Source of the DNA: Mytilisepta virgata
Lineage: Eukaryota; Mollusca; Bivalvia; Mytilida; Mytilidae
Assembly (NCBI GenBank): GCA_028015205.1
Contig: CM051516.1
Span: forward strand, 50,968,230-51,032,229
Reading direction: 5' to 3'
DNA: 64,000 bases
This document shows, piece after piece, positions 29,847-42,361 of this stretch (its first letter is position 1; every line of letters starts with the position of its first letter). The notes under the pieces are model-generated. The model worked only from the letters and a program-made list of their open reading frames with translations. It ran no database searches and was not told the DNA's origin. The position numbers and the translations under genes are program-made.

Positions 29847-32800
29847 GTAAAGTAGAAAACGATGGATGTGAGATTAATGTACATCTCCCAAAACATGTTT
29901 AACCCCGCCGCATTTTTGCGCTTGTCCCAAGTCAGGAACCTCTAGCCTTTGTTAGTCTTGTGTTTTTTTGTTTTTGTTTTTTTTTAATTTTGGTTCATTT
30001 GTATGTTTCGGAGTTTCTTGTGCCGTCTATTTTGCTGAACTAGTATGCATTATTGTTTAGTGGCCAGCTGAAGCCCGCCTCCAGGTGTGGGATTTTCTTT
30101 GGTCGGGTTGTCACTTTGACACATTCCCCGTTTCAATTCTCCATTCTTTGTAAATAAGAAACTAACGGATGCAATTCTGGATAAAACAAAAGCTAGTGAT
30201 CTGTTTTGCTGTTCTGTGTATTTGAAACATTCAGTTTTGAGCCAAAGATCACATCTCAAGAGCAATGATCATTTACCTTTTTATAAATCTAATCTGCCCA
30301 TATACTATATGTTTTTCGTAATATCCGTGAACGAATTGCAGTTTTACATACGAATTCTGCGGTAACAAAATTTAATTTAAAAATTCTGTCAAAAGGATAA
30401 TCATATTATACATGTACATTTGTAAATTATACTTTTTCTAGTTTTTTTCGGAACAAAATTTCTTTATTAAGTAAATTAAAAAAAAATTTTTTTTAATATT
30501 TATTTTATATTGATAACTCTACAGTTTGACTAAATTTAGTTGGTAAAATAATATTTACTCGAGTTTGAGTATCTAACAGAAAACTATATCGTTCAAATTA
30601 TTATTCAGACTATTAGCGAGGTATTGGAGCTTTAAAATCTGCTATTAGGAGGAAAATTCTGTAATGCATTACCATTAACGTAGCGGGATTCCAAAAAAAA
30701 AAGTTAGATTTTCATACGTCACGATATATCCCATTTTGTAGCAATATTTATCTCGCGACAAAAATCATTTGTTTTCTTCAGTTATAGTGTACATCTACTC
30801 TTGTATAGTGAAAACTTATTATGCTTCCTGTAAACTTGTACATGTATTTAGTCGTTGAGAAGCTATTTTTTGCATAGATATAACGTTGTAGCACTTTTTG
30901 TAACAGTGCTCTTACTACGTCAGTTTCATGTTCAGTTGGTGGCATTACACACTGTAGGCTTGTCTACTTTTGATGATGTCATTTGATGTGAGGAGAGAAA
31001 ATAAGCAGAATGACCATAGATTTCTTTTAAGTAAAAATAAGCATAAATGCATCATTGAATACTTTTAAACATTGAATTCACAATTTTAACTGAAAATGAC
31101 AATCAACATGATAGTAAATACAATGCTGTACTAAGTATAGTAGAATCTAATGACGAAATAGTGCACTCCGTTCCACTTCCTACCATATATCATCACCTCG
31201 GCTGCTATTTACACATATTCGATGCATGCTACACAGAACATTATTAAATAAATATTGTTTTCAATAATATTATTTATCAAAGTAGTTTAAGTATTTGAAT
31301 AAGTCCTATTAATAAATTATTCACTTAGAATAATAAATTTTCATGAAAATTGAAAATTCAATAAATCTCGAAAAGCATATTTGATCAGTTAAAAGGTTCA
31401 ACATACTCACAGCCAATGTGAAATACAATCTACAAAAAAGAATTGATTTGAAATCTGTTCATTTATATTGATAGAGAAACCTGTTACATGGCCAGGAGGA
31501 AAATATTCTTTAATGAAACCAGCAGTCGGTTGTCCGGGAAATGGCGTAAATTGGAAAGAAGGTTCAAGATATCAGGACACAGAGGATGATAAAAGATACA
31601 ATGGATATGTTGTCTCAACGAATATGTCAGGTATAATATATTTATATCATTTGAATGAGAGTAATTTTGGTCAAATCTTCATTTTTACAAGTATTTCCAA
31701 GCGATAAAAATTAAACCAAGAAGTTATCTGGGTAACAGCAATCAGCATTTTTTCATCGCTGTTGTCAACCCCGCCTACCGTACTTCGCCAAACTAATAGG
31801 CTTATTTCTTCCTTTGGAAAATTGCAGATGCTGGACTTCCAACGGGATAATCTCGACCGAACATATTTGTTTTTGGCAACGGCAAGTTAAATTCAGCTCC
31901 TTTATAGCTTATGTGTCTCACCTCAATAATCTCCTCAAATTTTCTATAATTCGTGTAATAAATTTTATTTCTGGATTCTCTGTTTAAGATCATGACAATG
32001 TCCGATCAGTACCTATGACTGCAATGAGCCAATTTTATACTGACAGGGACCGTTGACTATATCTTTTACCATTTTATTTTATTAACATACAATGTACATG
32101 CACGAAGCTGTTGCCAAACACTGCCACTGTATGATATATAATTTTTTCAGGGAAATGGATTAATACAAATGTCTAATAACATGTTTCATAATTTACCATA
32201 ATGTTTACTGTATACTATATTAATATATTCGTGAATTAATTAATAAATATGTTTAAACTAAAATTAAACATGATATTTTTACGTGTAACATGTAATCGAA
32301 CGCAGCGTTTACATAAGTTCCTACTAATTTCCCAGATTTACTGGAAATTAATTATATTTGATATAGAATAGATTTAAACTTTAAAAAATCCAAAATTTTT
32401 AGACTATAAATTCCCAAACAGAATTCCTATAGGTTCCGGCCAAATTTAAAGACAAAATATTAAGGACTGAAACAGGTTCTGATATAACCAGAATGTCTCT
32501 GTCCTGTGACAACCTTTTGAAGTTTAAACAGGAATTTGACACAGGCTATATTATGACCAGAAGGTCTCCACAGCCCCCTTTATATATTTTCAAATTGTTC
32601 CGGCTCCGTTTATGTTATGACACGAATGTCTGCGTCAAGATACGGTTTAACCTTGTCCTAGAATAATATCGGCTTATAAATTAGTATCCTACCTTTCGCG
32701 ACAACTTTCAACAATGGCCAGATCAGAACTGACAAGCCCGAGTACATTATGACCCTGATATGAAATGAAATAATGAAAAAGGGTGTTATAGAGTTGTTCT

Positions 32801-35800
32801 GCAATACACCAAAATTAATATTAAATCTCTTTCCAACAAACTGACTAAATTTGAAAATTATTCCAAATACAAATATTTCCTAGACCTTTGTTCGAATATC
32901 AATTACCATAATTAATTTCACGGTTGTTAAAATATCCTAGATTCCCCATGAAGACAAACTAAAAAATCTGTAATGTTTAGAAAATCACTAGCTTTTTTCA
33001 ACACATGAATTCTTTATGAAAGCGATGCTATTGACTTGGAAAACCAATTTCAACCTTGGAAATAAAGCAGTTAAAGAATTCAAAATAATGATATCCTAAT
33101 TGAAAATAGCTAAAACTGATTGACTTTTACATATATAACATGACTGAGTACTTCTTGTTTAAGATAAGTTTGGTTTTTGGTCTTCCAAATGTTTCTGTTT
33201 AAATGCTGCTGATGAGAGGTAACTCTTGAAATGCGTCGTATACAGCATATTATAAATTTAATATATCTAATATTAGTATTTTTGGATTGTTATTTTCTTA
33301 TACTTCAGCTTTGTCACATATGGTTATCCGTTGTTCTTCATATATTGGGCGGTCGTTAAATTTACATGTTTTCTTCTATGTATCTTTCATTGATAATACT
33401 TGACACAATTGCATACCTGGAGCCATCACATTTTAATGAACTAGGAGCAAATAGTTTTTACAAATTAAAAAGTTTATTTCAAAGAATATAATTATGTATT
33501 TTAGCACTTCCATTTTACATACGATGCACAAGATATGAATTTATTTTCGAATAATATCAACAAACCATTAATGAAGTAATCATCAGAGGAAGTTGTCAAA
33601 ATCCAAGGACAATGCAAATCCGTGAGAACATCGTACAAAAACAAATACATGTACTTCAAAAATACAACCAAAGTGAACAAAACGATAACAACTCAAAGAG
33701 TATTAGAAAAAGCTAGTAGAAAAATTCAACCAATTGTCCCCCCCCCCCTAAAAAAGAAAGAAAAAAAAGAGAATGATATCAGGTTCTATGGAAGGGTCCG
33801 TAAATGAAAAGACAACAAAGCAAATACAAAATGAATTGAAAAGTCCGGCGAGGTGTCATTTCATCAGGGGTGTCTTCCCATTTATCCAACTTTAATTTTC
33901 TTATCTTTGGGTTGTTTATATTGTTCCAATTAGGTGTCAGGTAAATAATTGTGACAGATAAATTGTTCCACTTTCCATTAATGTATGAAGAAAGGGACGC
34001 AGGACATTTTAGCGGATTTTCTAAAGGTGTGAATGGACATTTTAGTTGAAAAATTGTTTACCTGTATAAATTCAATGGACATTTTAGCGGATTTTTTTTT
34101 ACATCTAACTTTTATTTATTTGTTTTAATTATTTTGCGAAGACTTCATGTCAGATGAAACCTAATCATGATAATTAAAGATAGTCTTTATTGGGTAATAG
34201 AAACTACGTATTGGTTAAGCAAATCGTGATAGAGTGAAATAAGTTTACTTGGTTTCTCCGTTGAGAAAGTCGTTCTTCATATCAAATGCAAAATTTTAGT
34301 TCTTTGGATTTTTGGATGGCAGTAATAGGTGCGAGCGAGCGAATTTTAATCTTGTTTTTTTTCTTGAGGCCTAGTTTATTTCGGGCGAAAATCAAATTAA
34401 TGTGCGGTACACATTTTCTTAACTAAACTGTTGCAAAAAAATCGGACAAAATCGCGGAAGAACCATATTTATTGTCTTGAAAAATGAAGAATGCGCGGTG
34501 AATATTTTTTTTTTTGCAAAATGAATTGGCAAAACAAAATTTCTTAAAATTTAACATATGCGCTTTCATAGTACAAAATGGTAATCGGAGCGAACGGTTA
34601 GAACATTCGACATAACAAACCTGTTTGAGACAGGACGCAATCATTAACTAACATAACGTAAGGAAGGATAAACAAAACACAAAGAAAGGTGACAGGACGT
34701 AAAGGTGTATAATGATAAAGTTTATAGGTATTCACAGAATTTACAGTAATTACAACATAATGTACATAACAAAGAGTAGCAATGGCATAACATGCTACTA
34801 TCTGACATAACACAGGGACTCAGTGTCAGAAAATAAAGGCACTTCCACATAACATAAAATAGAAATAACAGGACGTAAAGACAAAGTGACAAAACACATT
34901 AAATATCTACACTATAAGACAGTTACGGCGTTCCATGCAAAGGGGTTTGACGTTCAAGGTTGACGAATCTCAGACTAATCGTTAAAATGCCACAAAGAGT
35001 TTGCTCCCATTTGCTGTGGAATTCGACCAGTCTGACCTATAAATAATATTTAAAGGATTACCTATTTGTTTGTTATTAAAATTATTTATGTCAACAGAGA
35101 GTTTTTTCTGAGTTAATTTTACTTCTAACATATAAAATTGTATTAAATAAATAAGAATTTTCGAATTGATATTCACTTGTTTATTACATTTATAATTGAA
35201 ATATTTTTTCTATAAGTTGATTCAATGCACTCGTACCAGTTACAGAGATCACGAACAATGGAAAAAATGATCAGTTTCATTCTGTATATATATCATTAAC
35301 AAATAAGCTTTTCTCTTCATTACTTTCTAACGTGTTCACTTTTGTAAAAGATCCATTTTCAATCAGTGTGCTAATTAATTTTTTTGCGAATTTCAATCTA
35401 CAAATAATATGACTATGAAATAAAATTTTGATTCGCAGAAAATATTTCTAATCGAACAATATATACTTAATCCAAAATTCACACAAGTATACTGTACCAA
35501 ATGTTTTAACATTATAAATTTAGATTGCTACGGTTATATTTGTATCAGTAGGTACATAATATGGTCAAATATCGGTAAAGGATGAAGGGTAAATAAATTA
35601 AATAAAACCAGACAGGTTAAAACATTAGTCAAGGGAGTCAGGGGTGGTTACTCGACTATAATTTTGGTGTTTCTGTGCCGACTGTCCTAAAGACAGAGCC
35701 GATAGGCATATAACACTAAAACCACACTCTGTCGTAGAACATATTTTTACAAAAAAAATTATAAAAACTTTTAGCTAAGGGTGAGTCAGACTGTCCTTCA

Positions 35801-38800
35801 GACTTTATTTAGTTTTTGAGTGAATCGCCCGAGTTTACACATTGATAAATTTCTTCAAAATAACATTTATTACTAAAATAACCCGTCTTTTCTCGGAATC
35901 GATCTATAACACCATAGCGACAAGTATATGAGTGACCGTTCGTGTCATTGGCGGTATGAACATATTGTATGAAATTTACAACGCGTTGGTTTTTGCTTTG
36001 AACGCGTTGGTTTTCACTTTCAACGAGTTGGTTTTTACTTCCAAAAAGTGAAAACCAACGCGTTTAACTTTTGTTTTTTAATTCATCATGACAAGAATAT
36101 ATCCATTAATTCGTTATTAAATTGTGCTGCTATATGTGTTATCTGTGTATAAACATTCTACATCTTTGCACAAATATTATATGATAACTTTTTTAACCAT
36201 CATTCCGTTTGTTTCGCCCGTATATGCGGATAGGGCTCATGACCGCTAAATTGAGGTTACATTATTCATGTCACTTGAAAACAAATCTGACTGTTTTTTT
36301 TTTTTTTTTTTTTTTTTTTTTTGTTATAATTTCAGCTTATAATTGAATATGCAACAATGTAATGGGTAAATAAGCATACATATATTCGCAATTACATGAA
36401 ACGGTTAATTGAAAATAAGCTTTTTCTGTGATCTTTTCAGTAGTCAAAATATTTAAATTTGTTTGAGGTTTTTTCACATATTAACTGCCACTTTTCCATT
36501 TTCATATCATTTTTAGTAATCCAAGATGCATACAACAACATCCAGGTTTTTTTCTGTACTAAAGACACAGAATCCTCTGATGAACGTGATTGGCCTGCAG
36601 GCAATTATTGTATTTTAAAGCACATAGCTTGCCCAACAGGTATGAAAAGCAAAACCCTACAATCATTGCAAGTTCACTAAATTGCAAATTGAAGTTCACT
36701 GGTTGATTTTTTTATTCATGCAATTAAAGCGGTTTTTTTCAATTGTAACATTCATCATAAAGTTTTTAGAAAGTTGTAAACTACAATTTGAAATATTCAT
36801 AGATTGCAAAGACGCATATTATAGTTTAATGTAATGGTATGTATTTTTAATCATTGGTTTAATAGTTGAAATTCATTAACTGTAGAAAAAAATAAAACTT
36901 CAAAGGTTATCATATCTATTAATTTATTGTGGTCAATTTGAATGGAGAACATACATGTGATATTATGTCCTAGAGGCCATCTCTTCAGCACAAACATATT
37001 TTATTAGTTCATAATAAGAATAGGAGTAACAGAAATCATATCGAGATCTTTCAAGATGCAAATAAGAAGGAATACATGTATATCAAAATTTGGATGTTAA
37101 AAAAATTCATTTCCATATAAAAACACATAAAACAAAAGAGCAGTATTTTTGGATAACAGTCCTTTTGACATTCATGCTTTGATGGTACTTGTAACTTGAT
37201 TACAAAACCTGTTTATCACAAATATTTCTAGCCTTATTTGTATATTGCATGTTCACATTGGTTTGATATTAAAACGTGTTATTTCTCAACATGTTCTTAA
37301 CATTTAAAAAAAAAATTGTATATGTTTTTGAATTAGGTTTTGCAGAAGGCTATGTATTTTGGGATGACGAAAACGATAAATTCGCAAACGCAAAGGAAGG
37401 CACATTACCAAGTGGAACATATGGCGTCGATACACGCATTTACTATTGTTGCAGGTAAGAACATGTTTTTCAGTAGGCAATACATGCAATTTACATCAAA
37501 CTCATTAACATGTTAATCAAACAGTAACATTTCAACTTCAATACACTAGTAATATTCATAATTTCTTGAGAACTCCGGCTCCACTAATCATAAAATTGGC
37601 TAACTCTCGCAAGAATTATTAAAACTTCCTGTGGAAATGACGTCTTAAAATTTAAAAATCAATGGTGTTTGATCGATTATACTGAATAACAAAAGTGAAC
37701 TAGAAATCTGTACTGTCGGAATTGGCAGTGATTCCCGCACCCACTGTAAGTAGTTGGGCGACTTACCAAAAGTAAAAAATATAAAACCTTATTCCCATCC
37801 AAACATAGTTTGCAATCATTCTATAAAGAAATTAAATCAATAAACCTAATGAAAAATGAAAAACCTCAGTTCACATGTTTGAAATTTGACCTGAGTGGGC
37901 CCCTAGTTTTGTGCAACTACATATAGTATAGGACAATACTATATAAGCAAAATGCATAAACTGCAAAATGAAAGAGAAGTTTAGGTCACAAGCTTAAATT
38001 GAAAATGAAAATTTCTTTCCCTGTAGACCCCAATTTTCGAAAATTACCCTAAAACCTTATTGCACATCTGCATATTGTGTTTGACAATACTATATAGAAA
38101 TAAAATGCATAAATTGAAAAACAATAGACAAGTTCACGTCACAAGCTTAAAAACTCGACCCCTGTAGTCTCGAAGTTTAGAAAATCAAAATTCTAAAAAC
38201 TTATTGCCCATCTGCATATGGTGTATGACAATACGGTATAGAAATAAAATGCATAAATTGAAAAATGAAAGATGAGTTTAGGTCACAAGCTTAAATTGAC
38301 AGGTTTTTTTTTTTTCGAAAAAATTAAAATTATAATTAAAAAAAAAAATTTATAAAACCTTATAAAAACTGCATATGGTGCATGACCTTACTGTTTGGAG
38401 ATTAAATGCATAAATTGAAAATTAAAGACGAGTTTAGGTCACAAGCTTGAATTCAAAATTTTCAAAGTTCGACCCCAGTTGGCCCTTTGTTTAGAAAATC
38501 AAAATTCTAAAACCTTATTGCGTATCTACAGGTAGAATGCAACCATTCTATAAAAAAAATTAAATTCCTAAACCCAAAAGTGAAGGAGGAGTTTATGTGA
38601 CGGACGGAAAAACGGACGTACGGACGCAGACAATCGCTACTTCCCCGAAATTCCTTCGTAAGTGCGGGGATAATGATTTTATGTTACTCGTGTTAACTTA
38701 ACTGTTGCAAATCTGTAAGAAAAATATGTCGTTTTATTAAGAGCATTGGTGAAAAAATATCGACATGAATTATATGCAAAAAGACATTAACACACTAATG

Positions 38801-39268
38801 TGCACATATTGTTTTTCACATACTACAATCATACGGTTAATTGGGATTGCTGTTAAAATTATTCTGCCATTTTCATTATTGGTATAATATACATTGTGTA
38901 TCTGATATTTGTGCGTTACTTATTATTTAATGCTTTTTTATTCACAGCACTTTAATCATTTCAGGCTGTAACTAGTGCTTTAAGTTCTGTTACATACTGT
39001 TTAGTTATTTATGTTATGGTGTAATTGTTTTTTGAACTTTAGAAATGATGGAAGTGATGCTACAGATATCAATCTACCTACAGGCAATCCGTTTTATCTG
39101 CTTAGATACACTGGAGGGTGTCAAAAGGTAAAATCGATGTCCGTTTCTGTAGAAACCATTGAGTGGGAATGTCAAGATCTTGGTATAAAGGACATTGGTG
39201 TCATCAGCCCTTACGAGGATGGACCTGATGAAAATGTTCGCCTCCATTTCTGTTACTACTACGAATAA
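29552..39268 (+). CDS. PAN/apple-like plus ApeC (apextrin C-terminal) protein, complete
   Basis: Five exons (29552-29846, 31475-31630, 36517-36639, 37337-37454, 39043-39268) join in frame to give 305 residues and a TAA stop. Residues 1-20 are a signal peptide. Residues about 30-98 form a PAN/apple-like segment with cysteines at 53, 57, 63 and 75. Residues 100-305 form the ApeC domain: WPGGKYSLMKP, GCP (117-119), DTEDD (133-137), FFCTKD, DWPAGNYCILK, WDDEND (200-205), LPSGTYG, IYYCCRNDGSD and the terminal CYYYE. ApeC proteins are extracellular; amphioxus members bind bacterial muramyl dipeptide, and molluscs carry many. A secreted pattern-recognition role is inferred. A paralogue lies at 49803. 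Confidence 0.9.
29882..30145 (+). repeat. Dispersed repeat ending GACACATTCCCCGTTTC, copy 2
   Basis: This is the same family as 19271-19565, starting CCAAAACATGTTTAACCCC only 36 bp past the exon 1 donor of ApeC gene A. An internal deletion removes the segment between GATTTTCTTTGG and the end. It sits in the gene's first intron. Confidence 0.85.
30146..31474 (+). other. Intron 1 of ApeC gene A
   Basis: AT-rich intron DNA without recognised elements beyond the repeat at its start. Confidence 0.6.
31475..31630 (+). CDS. ApeC gene A: exon 2, start of the ApeC domain
   Basis: This 156-nt phase 1-1 exon begins EKPVTWPGGKYSLMKPAVGC and continues NWKEGSRYQDTEDDKRYNGY to the donor GTATAA. The paralogous exon at 61499-61654 has the same length and phase, and about three quarters of the residues are the same by eye. 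Confidence 0.92.
33147..33296 (+). repeat. GGATTGTTATTTT retroelement tail, copy
   Basis: This copy runs from GAGTACTTCTTGTTTAAG through ATGCTGCTGATGAGAGGTAA and ATGCGTCGTATACAGCAT to TTTGGATTGTTATTTT. It shares its right-hand end with copies at 47370-47430 and 59103-59369 and, reversed, with copies at 4924, 45549, 45930 and 56215. Left ends differ from copy to copy. Confidence 0.85.
34640..34940. repeat. A/C-rich dispersed repeat, copy 2
   Basis: The stretch has a biased strand composition (few C-to-G pairs, many ACATAACA words). It ends ATAAGACAGTTACGGCGTTCC, matching the end of 1-213. Open frames on its minus strand (34423-34813) are repeat artefacts. Confidence 0.5.
35980..36066. repeat. 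Three 21-bp repeats plus one inverted copy
   Basis: AACGCGTTGGTTTTTGCTTTG (35980-36000), AACGCGTTGGTTTTCACTTTC (36001-36021) and AACGAGTTGGTTTTTACTTCC (36022-36042) are direct repeats. They are followed at once by AAAAGTGAAAACCAACGCGT in inverted orientation, so any of the three could fold on the last. AACGCGTT is itself palindromic. It lies in intron 2 of ApeC gene A. Confidence 0.9.
36294..36322. repeat. Poly-T run, 29 bp
   Basis: Twenty-nine uninterrupted T lie about 195 bp upstream of exon 3 of ApeC gene A. On the minus strand it could be the A-tail of a retrocopy, but no matching retroelement body is seen next to it. Confidence 0.9.
36517..36639 (+). CDS. ApeC gene A: exon 3
   Basis: This 123-nt phase 1-1 exon follows ATCATTTTTAG. 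It encodes VIQDAYNNIQVFFCTKDTE and ERDWPAGNYCILKHIACPT before GTATGA. The WPxGxYC motif is the second repeat-like WP element of ApeC. Length and phase match 62355-62477 exactly. Confidence 0.92.
37337..37454 (+). CDS. ApeC gene A: exon 4
   Basis: This 118-nt exon enters in phase 1 after GAATTAG and leaves in phase 2 at GTAAGA. It encodes GFAEGYVFWDDENDKF, EGTLPSGTYGVDTRIYYCC and the first two bases of an Arg codon. The WDDEN and double-cysteine motifs are characteristic of ApeC. The matching exon of paralogue B is not in the window. Confidence 0.92.
37821..38650. repeat. About 150-bp degenerate tandem repeat in the last ApeC A intron
   Basis: Five to six units recur with words such as AAAATGCATAAATTGAAAAA, GAGTTTAGGTCACAAGCTT and CTAAAACCTTATTG. 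Centres fall near 37940, 38092, 38236, 38398 and 38551. The array closes with GACGGACGGAAAAACGGACG and GTGCGGGGATAAT. It fills much of the 1.59-kb intron between exons 4 and 5. Confidence 0.8.
39043..39268 (+). CDS. ApeC gene A: terminal exon 5
   Basis: The acceptor TTGAACTTTAG leads in phase 2 into RNDGSDATDINLPTGNPFYL, then GGCQKVKSM and, at the end, DGPDENVRLHFCYYYE with a TAA stop. It completes the ApeC domain, including its last conserved cysteine. An AATAAA overlaps the stop codon (39264-39269) and another lies at 39627. Confidence 0.92.
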
Positions 39269-39342
39269 ACACAGTATTGTGTTGGATATATTTGTAAATG
39301 AAGTTATATTATTACCATTCATACATTTTACTCTATATTATA

Positions 39343-39478
39343 CAATTATAGCATGCTGATGAGGTCGATACATGACCAAGAACAATATTGAACGAGGACG
39401 AAGTCCGTGGTCGATATTGTTATTCTTGATCATTGCGATAAAATCATGTATCGACCGGAAACAACATGCTACAATTGC
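39343..39478. repeat. Palindromic MITE just downstream of ApeC gene A
   Basis: CAATTATAGCATGCTG..GGTCGATACATGA on the left is the inverse of TCATGTATCGACC..CAACATGCTACAATTG on the right, with further internal pairing (AACAATAT..ATATTGTT). It starts 75 bp after the stop codon and so may lie in the 3' UTR. Confidence 0.85.
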
Positions 39479-39662
39479 TTTATTATTTTTCAATCATTAT
39501 TTTTTAAAGGGCTTAATATTTCAATTAAGTCTTTAAAGCAAAACATTACTTGAGTAACAAGTTAACAAAAATAACAATAATTTTTCAAACAAAATGATGT
39601 TGACTTGTTTTGCTAGTCTTATTTCAAATAAAATTATAAAACGTTATAAATCACGTTTTGTA

Positions 39663-40403
39663 TTAATACAAAACCCATTGGCTTACTGTCAGTGGGATAT
39701 TTAACAAAGAGTTCATGACACTCAGGGTCATATGGCAGTATATGAAATTCCCAAAACGTGAATTGTTGAGTGATAAAACATCATCTATGTAGCGGAAGCG
39801 GAAATTAAAGCTACGGGCTAACTTTTTCTGTTTTTCTTTAAGAAGACCGTCAAGGAAGTGTGCCTCATATGAGTAAAGGAACAAGTCGGACACGAGTGGC
39901 GCACAATTAGTGCCCATATAAATGCCAATTGTCTGTTGGAAAACACGCCCACCAAATTGAACAAATATGTTGTCGATTAAAAATTCAATCATCAGGACAA
40001 TTTCGTCCTCTGTATATTTTTTGTTAGATTTAGATTAATTTTTAACAATATATGATTTATCTCTCCCAATTACAAGGTGTGTGTATCTGCTGTTGCCATT
40101 TTTATTTTGAAAGCATCGATGGATTAGACCTTTCAACTTCTCCTTCAGTTGTGAATGAGAAATGGTGGTATAGAGGGCAGAGAAATCAAACGTTTTTATG
40201 CTGCTACAGACTGAGATGGACCGAGATCGTAAAATATCCTTTAAGTCTTTGGAGTTCTTCAGTATCCACATTTGATTGATACCACTTCTTGAATAGCCTG
40301 TCTCATAATAATTTTGGATACGATTTTTACAGACCGAGGATTTCCAAAAGTAACCATATTTGGATATCCCGCTATAGAAAAACATGTGTAGCATGCTATA
40401 CAA
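39663..40403 (-). mobile_element. Penelope-like reverse transcriptase remnant, minus strand
   Basis: The minus strand reads reverse transcriptase motifs in order with one frameshift near 40030: FDFSALYTTI (motif A), IGIYMGTNCAPLVSDLF (motif B) and FRYIDDVLSLNN (motif C). Upstream and downstream parts are lost or rearranged. These motifs fit the retroelements I know as Penelope-like, common in invertebrates; the clade is not decided here. The copy is dead. Confidence 0.75.
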
Positions 40404-40492
40404 TTTTCACAGACTGGGGAGTTCCAAAAATAACCATCTTTGAATATTATACTTTACATTTTACTACTCTATTTATCTATGTTATCTAAGCC

Positions 40493-40550
40493 GGTCCATA
40501 TAATGTTATATGGACCGGCTGTACATTATATGGACCGCCTCGTTTTAGCG
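40493..40550. repeat. GGTCCATATAA palindromes at an RT inversion point
   Basis: CCGGTCCATATAATG is followed directly by TTATATGGACCGG, and a further TTATATGGACCG lies 14 bp on. The palindrome lies between the minus-strand and plus-strand halves of the reverse-transcriptase remnant. Confidence 0.75.
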
Positions 40551-40579
40551 AGATCGATTAAATTTGATTAAATCCCAGA

Positions 40580-41320
40580 AAAGTATAATATAACAAATAG
40601 TTCATGACACTTCGGGTCAAATGTCAGTATATGGACCGGTTGGTCGCCCGCCTTGGGAATTTCTTGCATCTCATGTACTGCCATATGACCCTCAGAGCTA
40701 GAAATTAAGGATACCACAGACACTGCCAAGTCTGCATCTTATCTTGACCTCCACCTCGAAATTGACACCAGAGGAAGGTTGAATACAAAACTTTACGACA
40801 AACGGGGTGACTTACTTTCCAATCGTCAACTTCCCATTTTTGAACGGCAATATTCCAGAAGCGCCTGCGTATGAAGTATATATTTCACAAGTCATTATTC
40901 CAGAGCTTGTGGCATATACATTGACTTCCTCGACAGAGTCCGGCTTCTGACAGAAAAGTTGCTCGGACAGGGGTATGTTGCTGCTTAGTTGGAGTCATCC
41001 TGATTAAAGTTTTATGGACGTCATTATGACTAGGTTGACAGGTATGAAAAAAAAACAGTTTCCCAAATGAAAATGGACCTGTTCTATTGATGTTATTGCT
41101 TCCTCATACCGGATTAAACATAGGCAGCATGGTGGGTGTCCTGCAGGTAGCAGAGACTGCTCACTCTTTTTGGTGGGTCCATGTTGTTCATATTTTTTAG
41201 TTTTTAATTGTAGTGCATGTATTGTTTTGGTCTTGTCTTCGTTGTTCTCCGGAGTTTGCCAGTTGTTTCGATTTTCCCCTCCTTCGAATATCCTTTTGGT
41301 ATTACTTGACTTTACTTACT
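40580..41320 (+). mobile_element. Penelope-like element: RT C-terminal part and 3' tail, plus strand
   Basis: The plus strand continues the same type of ORF after the catalytic motifs: SASYLDLHLEIDTRGRL, TKLYDKRGDL, SRACGIYIDFLDRVRLL and EKLLGQGY, with stops and frameshifts. The ORF is followed by a noncoding tail ending GGTATTACTTGACTTTACTT. The 40580-40690 segment repeats, in opposite orientation, sequence at 39663-39740 (ATGACACT..GGGTCA). This suggests that one element was inverted, or that two copies sit head to head. Confidence 0.7.
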
Positions 41321-42361
41321 TACATGCTACACATGTGCTTCTCTAGTTTGTCACGTGTTATGTATTTATCCAATAGAAAAACATGAATTATATAGAAAAT
41401 AATAAGGTTATTTTTGGAAATCCGGAGTTCGTAAAAAATGTATAGCATACTACACAAGTTTTTCTAGTTTGTCACAAGTCATTTGCTAATCCATTAGAAA
41501 AACATGATTTATATGGAAAAAATATAAAAAGAATATTTAAATTTTATATAATTAATATTTTAACTGTTTATAAGGTGTTCTATCATTATCTTCTATGATG
41601 CAACTGTTGCAGGGAAAATGTTTTCGGACGGTTGTACCGGCAGTGATCAGTAGACCGCGTGACTTACTTTGATTAGTTGATAACGGCACCCTAACGAATT
41701 CTGTTTTTTTCTCAACATAAAAGGTATAAACTAAGTTCTTGTACAACAGGTGTTTTTTTAACCGAAGAACGAAGGGTAACAGTTTGTTCTTCGGATCAAA
41801 CAAAACAGCTGTTGTGCTCGAACCAAGTAATTAACTGTACAATGTTGCTTTGAAGGTATATTTTGAGCAACATACACACATGTCTTTACTTAGGATTTTT
41901 TTGTTACAACTAGTAGATGAAAAAGAGCTTAACACACGCTAGAAGACAATAAACTTATTCCTATGCAAAGACGAATCCTCTTAATCTGTGATTGTTAAAT
42001 GTTGTTTCTCTGTTTTATTGTTTGTACAGGCTGATGTATCGTATCTTTATAATCGCCATTAGCGACAATGTACATTAATGTTTTACCTACATTTTGTATT
42101 AAACTTTACATAAAAGTGATGTCCGTTGCTACAACTATTTATAAATTATCATATTATGTCGTAAAATCTGTAAAGGTTATGAATTTATTTTCTGTCTACC
42201 AACCAAGAGTAGTCATATGTAATCGTCCATATTTTTCTCATATTACCCTTTCAATTTGTCGATGTATTAAAAAGCATAACTAACCATTAAATTCGAACAC
42301 AAACAATCTGTATGAACATACCTGATAATGTCTTCTGAACAGGCTTTACCTATACATATAA

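Larger units (their letters stand above)
31631..36516 (+). other. 4.9-kb intron 2 of ApeC gene A
   Basis: The intron is seven times longer than the matching intron of paralogue B (700 bp). It holds a truncated retroelement tail (33147-33296), the A/C-rich dispersed repeat (34640-34940), an unusual 21-bp repeat with hairpin (35980-36066) and a 29-bp poly-T run (36294-36322). The minus-strand ORF at 31802-31993 is unassigned. Confidence 0.6.

Noticed and set aside
42068..42283. 71-codon plus-strand frame
   Set aside because: No family motif and no splice partners; the region is bounded by repeats.
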